From Opitutia bacterium (GTDB lineage Bacteria > Verrucomicrobiota > Verrucomicrobiia > Opitutales > Seribacteraceae), in the NCBI GenBank assembly GCA_018646565.1, contig JABGUO010000350.1, positions 1 to 5,395 of the forward strand: a DNA stretch of 5,395 nucleotides. The letters run 5' to 3'. The notes under the pieces were generated by a model. The model was not told the DNA's origin and made no database searches. It saw only the letters and a list, made by a program, of their open reading frames with translations. Positions 1 through 5,395 of this stretch are shown here, piece by piece. Both the position numbers and the translations under genes were made by a program. How positions within the stretch are numbered: position 1 is the stretch's first letter; the number at the start of each line of letters is the position of its first letter.

Positions 1-858
1 ATGACCCATCGTGGTAATGATGACCCGTCCCTTTCCGTACTTGACTTCATAAGTGATTGGTTCGTGCTCCCCGGTTCCTCCCTGTTTTGGATTTGAGTAA
101 GCGGACGAAAGGATGGTCAGGTTGTTGGCGGGACCACGCATATTGTGATAAAGCTCATCTTTTCCGTGCATCCAGGTGGAGGGAATGTCCTTCATAATCG
201 GATGATCCAATTGGCGAACATTTATCTGAAAGGGGTGTCTGGAACCATGTCCGGAAGAACAATCGACGCAGGCGACATAGGGTTTATTCTTGAGCACTTC
301 CCATTTGATACAGTCGCCAAAATTTGCCGGTCTCCACCCTAATCCGATCATTTCATTGTAAGCATCCCAGTTCCGAAAAGCATTATTTGCGGCATGGACC
401 AGAACCAGTCCGCCTCCCTGGCGAACGAACTCGACTGCAGATTCCTTAGTCTTTTGAGCCCATTCCCTTCCATTATAGTTGAGCACCACTGCCTGATGCC
501 TGCCGGTAAATGGATTCCAGTTTTTCCATTCCTCCTCCTGGCTCTCTTTATCTTCTTTTTCAGCACCTTGTTGAATTCTGCGAAAATTCTTATAACTCTC
601 CTTGAGATAATTAGGGGCATCTGCTTTCGGTCCGCGAATGCCCTTCATCGATTTGATTTGGGGGGCGGTATCGATCTCAACCGAGAATCGACCCGTTGCC
701 CGGAGAGTGGCTTCGATCGAATCGGTTGTGCTTACCCAGTCGTGGTTATTCTGTCCGTCGACAATAAGAACCGGGATCAGCTTTTCTTGAGCCAAGCAAA
801 ATTTACATACAAAGAGAAGTGTTAACCAGTATTTGAAATTCAATTTAAACGAAATCAT
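1..858 (-). CDS. Secreted ThuA-like domain protein (3' end cut by window edge)
   Basis: The frame is open from the ATG at 858 to base 1: 286 codons with no stop, so the C-terminus lies outside the window. Residues 1-23 look like a signal peptide (basic start, then a hydrophobic WLTLLFV stretch, likely cut after the Ala of FCLA). The rest matches the ThuA-like family, a glutamine-amidotransferase-like fold common in PVC bacteria. Visible family hallmarks are LIVDGQNNHDW (31-41), NYNG (127-130), GGGLVLVHAANNAF (148-161), GHGSRHPF (203-210), DHP (218-220), KDELYHNMRG (233-242) and the terminal GRVIITTMGH. Relatives usually run about 270-330 residues, so probably only a short tail is missing. A charged Lys/Glu-rich segment lies at about 90-112, before the NYNG motif. 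No good Shine-Dalgarno is seen; the start is chosen from the signal peptide. ThuA was named for rhizobial trehalose use, where it is tied to 3-keto-sugar metabolism, but the biochemical role of exported PVC members is unsettled. The family call is firm; the substrate is unknown. Confidence 0.93.
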   Translation of the reverse strand, partial: MISFKLNFKYWLTLLFVCKFCLAQEKLIPVLIVDGQNNHDWVSTTDSIEATLRATGRFSVEIDTAPQIKSMKGIRGPKADAPNYLKESYKNFRRIQQGAEKEDKESQEEEWKNWNPFTGRHQAVVLNYNGREWAQKTKESAVEFVRQGGGLVLVHAANNAFRNWDAYNEMIGLGWRPANFGDCIKWEVLKNKPYVACVDCSSGHGSRHPFQINVRQLDHPIMKDIPSTWMHGKDELYHNMRGPANNLTILSSAYSNPKQGGTGEHEPITYEVKYGKGRVIITTMGH

Positions 859-878
859 GCTGAAACTTAAGTATTGGA

Positions 879-907
879 ATTAAAATAAACCTTAGCAGAA
901 AGACCAA
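879..907 (-). promoter_or_regulatory. Weak sigma70-like promoter candidate before the ThuA-like gene
   Basis: On the minus strand TTGGTC (902-907) is followed by a 17-base spacer and TTTAAT (879-884), which match the -35 and -10 consensus at 3/6 and 5/6 positions. Transcription would start near 872, giving a leader of about 14 bases before the ATG at 858. The gap is AT-rich, so a match of this quality is easy to find by chance, and the gene could equally be read through from upstream. Confidence 0.2.
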
Positions 908-931
908 ACCTATAATGAATCTTATTGGTTT
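906..931 (-). other. Imperfect AT-rich stem-loop just after the propeller-cupredoxin stop
   Basis: On the minus strand the sequence reads AAACC, A, ATAA, a six-base loop GATTCA, TTAT, A, GGTTT. This is a 5-bp and a 4-bp stem separated by one A-A mismatch, and it starts two bases after the TAA stop of the large gene. It is not followed by a T-run (next bases GGTCTTTC), so it is a poor intrinsic terminator in that direction. It may act as a weak attenuator or protect an mRNA 3' end. In AT-rich DNA such a stem can also arise by chance. Confidence 0.3.
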
Positions 932-933
932 AT

Positions 934-3585
934 TTATTCGATAATCAGTTTCCCCTGCATCACCTGCCAGTGACCCGGGAAAGTACACAGAAATGGGTAG
1001 GTTCCAAGTTTGCGGGGTGCACGGAAGTAGATGACATAGGAATTACCGCTTTGCAAAATCGGTGACATGGCAATGACACCTTTATCGTTCGGAACATAGT
1101 GCTGAGTTACTCCTTTAGGCGTTGAGGCAAGTTTCATCGAAGCATCCATAATTGCGGTTAGTCGGTCGGGTTGCACAATGGCAACATTGTGGGGCATGCT
1201 CGGATCGAGATTACGAAAAGTCAGGGCGACTTTGGACCCAGGCTTTACCCGTAATTCCTTTTGAGCATACTGTAATCCGGCGATGGCATCCAATTCGATC
1301 CGTTCGATAGCAGCCAAGACCTGTTCGTCTCCGACGATCTTGGACTGGGCTTCCTGGGCAAGGAGTCTCGGATCGACCGGACTTTTATCGGGATGGGGAA
1401 AATCATTCCAGTTTGTTTTGGCAATTTTTTGATAACCCGGAAAATCGGTAAACTCTTCATCCTGATGAAAAATTGAATAGTAAATATCTGGGGTAAACGC
1501 ATGTCCATTCCTAGTTTTCATTTCCAGATAAAGATGAAACTGCATCACAGGATGAAGCTGGGGAATCTCGACGAATATGGATTTTCCATCTTTAAGGGTA
1601 TGAAGGGAACGGATCTTTACCGGATCGTGTCCCGTGATTCCGGGTTGTTTAACAGAATATTCCGGAGACCCGTAGGCATCGCTGTGTAAGTAATTCCACT
1701 GAGACGCAAAAGCCTTTTGTAAATCCAAGGATTTTGGATCGATGAATTCATTGAAGCGTATGATAAATCCATTCTTGCGGGTTTCTACCGACTCGGGAAG
1801 AAGCATATCATCCCCGGTCCAACGAACCCGTTCGAGACTTCCGTTCTCCCGGGCATAACTTTGCCAACCGTCCGTACCCACGATGTACAAGCCTCCGTCC
1901 TTAGGGCTGAACGATCCACGATGAGCTCCGGAAAGAAATTCTCCGGGAAGAGGCACCACTCCTCCCTGCACTTTTCCATCCTTCATGACTTCCCGAAGGA
2001 CAAGGTAATGTTCACAATACCCAAAAGATGTTCCGATCATTCTGCCGGCGAGGGGGCCGAATCTTTCATCCTTCGGCACGAAAATGATATCACCGGAAGA
2101 ATTATCAATTCCCCGGGGAAGGAAACAGAGGGGCATCTGATAGCCATGTTTTCCAAAGTCAGACTTCGGGCCAAAGAAGCCGTGGTAACTTCCATTCCCC
2201 ACTTCGAAAATCCCTGAGGCCGGTTGCCATGAACCTTCCTGAGGCATCGCAAAAACAATCGATCCATCCGGGGAGACCCCGGTGCCATTGCAGCCCCGTA
2301 GTCCGGTGGCAATCGCTTCAGGTTTGGAACCCGGGATGAAACGGGTCATCCCAAACTGGGAAGACCGGGTAAACCAGTAAAAACGATCCTTATCATCCTG
2401 ATGAAGAGTGAGGGCGAAACTGTTTCCCCGGGCGGTGGGGAACTCGTTGGTCAGGCACTCGTAGAAATCGGCCTCTCCATTATCATCGAGGTCATGTAGG
2501 CGGGTTAATTGGTCTCTTCCGATGACATGGATTAAATCATTGCTAACCACCAGACCAAGCGGTTGATTAAGCCCACTAGCGAATCTTTTCCAAACTAAGC
2601 GTTCTAGGGTATCATCGACTCCATCCACAAGCCAGACATCTCCCACGAGAGTACAGACCGCAATGCGACCGTCTGAGAATGTTCCCACTCCTCCGATTCT
2701 CATGGGCGTCTTAAAGGGATTTAAATCGCGATAGGGAACGGTGAGGGTATCAATCACATAGGGAGAATGGGGTAGGGGTTTCCCTAGTTTGCCCTTTGTG
2801 AAGACGGTTTTGTTCGACCATCGAGCCTGAATTGGTTGGAGGAGTTTTTTTAAGTTGATCGATGATTTGCGGATAAGATCACTTCCGGTGAAGGCCACTC
2901 CATCAGGAATTTGTCCCTGGATAAACCGATGATAGGTGAGCTTTCCCTTTCCCTCGACCCACTCGTAGATCTCCGTCTTTCCAATGCGATACCCAAAGAC
3001 GGTCCTGCCTTCGGCTATGTAAAACCCAAGGTATTTGGTTTCAATCTCTTTGGGGAGTCTCCATTTTCCCGCAGGGAAGCCTTCCACTTTCTTTCCCTTT
3101 GCCTTCACTCCGGAAGTTATGCCGTAGCGCCGGGCACTCCATTCGGGAAGTCCACCTTGCCATGCATCCACAAAGCAGAGTTTTTCCGGGTCAAAGACAG
3201 CGGAGTAGTTACCCGCTTGAACGGATACTCCTTTGTTGGCCCAGCCCTCCGCATGATTGGTCGCCTGCATCAGGACTCCTCCGAAATCCATTTCATTGAG
3301 TCGATCGTCTACATTGTCGGATTCCGGGTTTTGGCCCCAGTGTCCCCAGCTTCCTCCGTCCAGTCCCGGAAAGGGTTTCAGAGTTCTTGAATAATTCCGG
3401 TCAGCCTGGGCAATAAAACTTTGGGCCTCTGCTCGGTAAAAATCGCGTAAACGGTTATGGGGAAAAGGAAGGGACCGGTTTCTTCCGTTCTCTCGAATTT
3501 CAGGTTGCTCGGTTTTCTCAGCTGCTAAACCCTCGCAACTCAATGAAAGGACAGCGGTGAAAAGAAAAACAAGAAACTTATTCAT
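934..3585 (-). CDS. Exported DUF6797 / beta-propeller protein with C-terminal azurin-like copper domain
   Basis: This is an 883-residue protein. Residues 1-22 form a signal peptide (MNKF, hydrophobic core, likely cut in GLAAEK). Residues about 44-290 resemble the PVC domain DUF6797, with PGLDGGSWGHWGQ at 73-85 and DFGGVL at 100-105. Residues about 294-590 form a propeller of the PVC putative membrane-bound dehydrogenase / sorbosone-dehydrogenase-like kind, with FSDGRIAV and GDVWLVDG repeats and a HDLDDNGEAD loop. A beta-sandwich region follows (about 591-735, with YGSPEYSV and IPQLHPVMQ). Residues about 763-883 are a cupredoxin with type 1 copper ligands His799, Cys867, His872 and Met876; the C-x4-H-x3-M spacing matches azurin/auracyanin, not plastocyanin. 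There is no CxxCH haem site. An upstream in-frame ATG at 3639 would add 18 residues and overlap the lactonase gene, but the signal peptide favours 3585. The gene starts 13 bases after the lactonase stop with no clear Shine-Dalgarno, suggesting co-transcription. Likely role: periplasmic oxidation or electron relay to copper. The domain calls are strong; catalysis and substrate are inferred. Confidence 0.93.
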   Translation of the reverse strand: MNKFLVFLFTAVLSLSCEGLAAEKTEQPEIRENGRNRSLPFPHNRLRDFYRAEAQSFIAQADRNYSRTLKPFPGLDGGSWGHWGQNPESDNVDDRLNEMDFGGVLMQATNHAEGWANKGVSVQAGNYSAVFDPEKLCFVDAWQGGLPEWSARRYGITSGVKAKGKKVEGFPAGKWRLPKEIETKYLGFYIAEGRTVFGYRIGKTEIYEWVEGKGKLTYHRFIQGQIPDGVAFTGSDLIRKSSINLKKLLQPIQARWSNKTVFTKGKLGKPLPHSPYVIDTLTVPYRDLNPFKTPMRIGGVGTFSDGRIAVCTLVGDVWLVDGVDDTLERLVWKRFASGLNQPLGLVVSNDLIHVIGRDQLTRLHDLDDNGEADFYECLTNEFPTARGNSFALTLHQDDKDRFYWFTRSSQFGMTRFIPGSKPEAIATGLRGCNGTGVSPDGSIVFAMPQEGSWQPASGIFEVGNGSYHGFFGPKSDFGKHGYQMPLCFLPRGIDNSSGDIIFVPKDERFGPLAGRMIGTSFGYCEHYLVLREVMKDGKVQGGVVPLPGEFLSGAHRGSFSPKDGGLYIVGTDGWQSYARENGSLERVRWTGDDMLLPESVETRKNGFIIRFNEFIDPKSLDLQKAFASQWNYLHSDAYGSPEYSVKQPGITGHDPVKIRSLHTLKDGKSIFVEIPQLHPVMQFHLYLEMKTRNGHAFTPDIYYSIFHQDEEFTDFPGYQKIAKTNWNDFPHPDKSPVDPRLLAQEAQSKIVGDEQVLAAIERIELDAIAGLQYAQKELRVKPGSKVALTFRNLDPSMPHNVAIVQPDRLTAIMDASMKLASTPKGVTQHYVPNDKGVIAMSPILQSGNSYVIYFRAPRKLGTYPFLCTFPGHWQVMQGKLIIE

Positions 3586-3598
3586 GGAATGATGAATG

Positions 3599-4684
3599 CT
3601 AGCGGGTAACCAAGTCCGACATTCTTGGGTCCCAGGCAAGCGAAGCGACTTTCTTGAGTTCTCCTTCTTTTGAAATCCGATAGGCAGTGAGGCTGGCCCC
3701 GGTGGTGGCAGATACGAGAAGGAACTTTCCGTCCGGAGAAAGCGTCAGTCCCCATGGAGTCTTGTCGGCCTCGGTCAGGCCAAGAAATTCCGCTTTGCCA
3801 TCTTCCAAAGTCTTGTATCGGGAGATTCGGTCAAAGTCCTGCTTGTGTCCACGCAGACCGGCAAAGAGAAATTTTCCGTCCGGAGTGATGAGCAGATCGG
3901 AAGCGCTCAATCCGATCTTGGACATTCCGGGGGGAAGGATGCTGATATCCTGTTCCACCTTGAGTTGGCCATCGGTTTCTCGTCTGTAGGAAGAGAGACC
4001 GATTCCCTGCTCGTTGCTAAAGTAGACCATGGGAAGGGTGGGGTGGTAAGCCATGTGGCGTGGACCCGAACCGAGGGGAGGCTTGGCTTCCTTAGGTTTG
4101 AGTGCGGTGATCTTGCCGGTGTTGCCATCGTAAGCATACTGCAGGATAGCGAGGTTTCCTTTCACATAGGGAATGTAGACATTCTTTCCGTCTGGGGGAA
4201 GCAGTATGCAATGAGCCTCCCGTTTTCCTTCATCGATCGTGGTAACCGCTTTCCCGGGTATTCCGTTATCATCGAGGGGGTAGACATTGAGCCGTCCGTT
4301 TCCGTAACTGACTCCAAGGATATGTCTATTTTCCCTGTCCAGGCTCAGGTAGCAGGCTCCGTCATTGAAGTTAATGTTCTGATGTTTTTGGTAGGAACCA
4401 TCCTTGTTTAAGAATACGACTGCTCCCGGTACTTTGCCTGGATCCCCACCTGTGGCGGTGATATAAAGAAGAGGCTTGCTGGGATGAGCGGTGATCACAC
4501 GGCCGGAGAAGTCGAATTTTACCTTCTCCGCAACCTCGAGCTTCAAACTTTCGCCTTTGGGCGTTGCTTTGACAATCCATAGAGTGTTCTCCTTCGAGCT
4601 TGGGGAGTAGATGTGGAAGGCTTTGCCAAGAATGGCACTATGGAAAAGGACGAAAACGAATAGAATGGATAAAGTTTGGATCAT
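3599..4684 (-). CDS. Secreted lactonase-family beta-propeller protein (6-phosphogluconolactonase-like fold)
   Basis: This 361-residue protein has the length expected of a seven-bladed lactonase propeller. Residues 1-22 are a signal peptide (hydrophobic LSILFVFVLFHSAIL, likely cut after GKA), so it acts outside the cytoplasm, unlike the cytosolic Pgl enzyme of the pentose phosphate route. Family signatures include repeated blade motifs such as HPSKPLLYITA (67-77), EAHCILLPPDGKNVYIPY (156-173), GPRHMAYHP (207-215), ITPDGKFLFAG, and TPWGLTLSPDGKFLLVS (309-325). Many relatives have a His-x-His where this protein has REAHC, so the first His appears replaced. The substrate is unlikely to be 6-phosphogluconolactone given export; an unphosphorylated sugar lactone is more plausible. 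The ATG at 4684 is preferred because it begins the signal peptide directly. No Shine-Dalgarno is evident. Its stop lies 13 bases before the DUF6797-cupredoxin gene, indicating an operon in which lactone opening could follow oxidation. A non-enzymatic propeller cannot be excluded. Confidence 0.9.
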   Translation of the reverse strand: MIQTLSILFVFVLFHSAILGKAFHIYSPSSKENTLWIVKATPKGESLKLEVAEKVKFDFSGRVITAHPSKPLLYITATGGDPGKVPGAVVFLNKDGSYQKHQNINFNDGACYLSLDRENRHILGVSYGNGRLNVYPLDDNGIPGKAVTTIDEGKREAHCILLPPDGKNVYIPYVKGNLAILQYAYDGNTGKITALKPKEAKPPLGSGPRHMAYHPTLPMVYFSNEQGIGLSSYRRETDGQLKVEQDISILPPGMSKIGLSASDLLITPDGKFLFAGLRGHKQDFDRISRYKTLEDGKAEFLGLTEADKTPWGLTLSPDGKFLLVSATTGASLTAYRISKEGELKKVASLAWDPRMSDLVTR

Positions 4685-4708
4685 TATAAAAGAATTATTT
4701 TTTGAAGA

Positions 4709-4737
4709 AAGATAATCAAATGAAAACCTTCGGCCAA
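4709..4737 (-). promoter_or_regulatory. Weak sigma70-like promoter candidate before the lactonase gene
   Basis: On the minus strand TTGGCC (4732-4737) is followed by a 17-base spacer and TATCTT (4709-4714), each matching 4/6 of the -35 and -10 consensus. It lies in the 98-base non-coding gap between the upstream hypothetical gene and the lactonase gene, about 25 bases before the ATG at 4684. It would let the lactonase, propeller-cupredoxin and perhaps ThuA genes be transcribed as their own unit. The match is weak and the region is AT-rich. Confidence 0.22.
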
Positions 4738-4782
4738 TGTGGATTTTTTAGGTTTGAGAGTGCAGGAACCCGCTCGCTTTCT

Positions 4783-5395
4783 TTAGAACTTTGGAAAGAT
4801 GGCAGGGGTTGGGAAGCGTTTTTCGATTCCATCCCTAGTTTGGTGAATGTATTCTTCCCTAGGTACTTCGAGGACTGGCCATTTAGCTGGACGAATCCTT
4901 ATGACTTTTCCTGGTCTAAATCCTTCCGTCACGAGATTCGTTTCCAGACTAAGTTGGATACCACTGCTTCCCAATGAAACTCCGTTTTGTTTTTTTGTAA
5001 TGTTCAGGATTACTCCCTTACTCGCCATTTGCATCGTCCCTGCTGTTCCCCCAGCCCAGTGTTTCAATGTATTTTCAGATGAAGCAAGTGTAGCATTTTG
5101 ATCCTCTTGAAAGTCGGCATACAGGGATTTGTCCATCCCTCCGAAGAGGGTAACGACAACTTTGGCCCGTCCAAACTTACCGTATTCGACCTTGTCCACC
5201 CAACCCGGCATCCAACGGCTCCTGATAAATGCCTTGTGGGTTTCGTTCTGGATCTGAGTGGCCCGTTCCATAGCAAGTTCATCCATCCAGACATCAGAGA
5301 TATGAAAGCGTTTGAAGACGCCACCCGGGGGGGGTTTCCAGCTAATGCCAAGAAAGACCGCCTGGTCATTGAGATCTTTTTTCCCGTCCTTTGGC
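4783..5395 (-). CDS. Hypothetical protein, C-terminal part only (start outside window)
   Basis: I do not recognise this protein. The frame is open from the right edge to the TAA at 4783-4785, giving 203 complete codons. The internal ATG at 5286 is not a convincing start because coding-like sequence continues upstream of it in frame (including LNDQAVFLGISWKPPPGG and FKRFHISDVW). The visible part is soluble-looking, with no membrane segment and no cysteine. It has a short helix-like stretch (DELAMERATQIQNETHKAF), then alternating polar/hydrophobic runs typical of beta strands (VDKVEYGKFGRAKVVVTLFGG; GVILNITKKQNGVSLGSSG), a Trp/Pro/Arg-rich IRIRPAKWPVLEVPREEY near the end and the tail FPTPAIFPKF. 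No catalytic or cofactor motif stands out. Whether it has a signal peptide cannot be seen. It is co-oriented with the lactonase gene, 98 bases upstream of it, so it may or may not belong to the same transcript. A C8 tract on its coding strand (5327-5334) encodes part of the PPPGG segment. Confidence 0.75.
   Translation of the reverse strand, partial: PKDGKKDLNDQAVFLGISWKPPPGGVFKRFHISDVWMDELAMERATQIQNETHKAFIRSRWMPGWVDKVEYGKFGRAKVVVTLFGGMDKSLYADFQEDQNATLASSENTLKHWAGGTAGTMQMASKGVILNITKKQNGVSLGSSGIQLSLETNLVTEGFRPGKVIRIRPAKWPVLEVPREEYIHQTRDGIEKRFPTPAIFPKF

Noticed and set aside
259..270. CVDC in the ThuA-like protein as a possible haem c or metal site
   Set aside because: The residue after the second Cys is Ser, not His, so it is not CxxCH. 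The segment lies within the normal ThuA motif region before GHGSRHPF.
394..825. 143-codon open frame on the plus strand with a hydrophobic stretch
   Set aside because: It is the complement of the ThuA-like gene, whose motifs (NYNG, GGGLVLVHAANNAF) lie in this interval. The hydrophobic run is the reverse of the Lys/Glu-rich segment.
1800..2710. The propeller as a PQQ-dependent quinoprotein
   Set aside because: No diagnostic PQQ-binding residues could be confirmed by eye, so only a dehydrogenase-like propeller is claimed.
2911..3390. 159-codon open frame on the plus strand, inside the DUF6797 region
   Set aside because: It lies opposite the conserved DUF6797 motifs of the large gene and its translation is low in coherence. 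It is treated as a shadow.
3845..4411. 188-codon open frame on the plus strand, inside the lactonase gene
   Set aside because: It is antisense to a clear lactonase-family gene with a signal peptide and family motifs. Its translation has no recognisable domain, and it is the sort of shadow frame expected opposite a real gene.
4682..4687. Perfect TATAAT on the minus strand at the lactonase start
   Set aside because: It overlaps the ATG start codon, so transcription would begin inside the gene. No partner -35 with proper spacing was chosen, and it is judged coincidental in AT-rich sequence.
4762..4773. Small GC-rich hairpin (GCGGGTTCCTGC on the minus strand) after the upstream hypothetical gene
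   Set aside because: The stem is only about 4 bp, needs a G-U pair and has no following T-run, so it does not support a terminator call.

Overview
The window is a tightly packed single-strand gene cluster. Everything that looks coding is on the minus strand, so transcription runs from the right edge to the left. No RNA genes, mobile elements, CRISPR arrays or long repeats are visible. The protein content suggests a Verrucomicrobiota or Planctomycetota (PVC group) bacterium of moderate GC: a DUF6797-type beta-propeller protein with a C-terminal blue-copper domain, a secreted ThuA-like protein and a secreted lactonase-fold propeller. This assignment rests on family distribution as I know it, not on a marker gene.

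Layout in transcription order. (1) Right edge to 4783: the last 203 codons of a protein I do not recognise, whose start lies outside the window. (2) 4684-3599: a 361-residue secreted seven-bladed-propeller protein of the lactonase / 6-phosphogluconolactonase family, after a 98-base AT-rich gap with a weak promoter candidate. (3) 3585-934: an 883-residue exported protein that begins 13 bases after the lactonase stop. It has an N-terminal DUF6797 domain, a PVC-type dehydrogenase-like propeller, a beta-sandwich region and an azurin/auracyanin-like cupredoxin domain with a full type 1 copper ligand set (His799, Cys867, His872, Met876). (4) 858 to the left edge: a ThuA-like protein with a signal peptide, cut by the window edge near the end of its domain. 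The 75-base gap before it holds an imperfect AT-rich stem-loop and another weak promoter candidate.

The three recognised proteins all carry N-terminal export signals, and two of the genes are only 13 bases apart. The most economical reading is a periplasmic or extracellular carbohydrate-processing cluster. In that model the propeller-cupredoxin protein oxidises a sugar-like substrate or relays electrons to copper, the lactonase-fold protein opens a lactone product, and the ThuA-like protein acts on oxidised or keto-sugar material. The protein families are supported by sequence; the joint pathway is inference.
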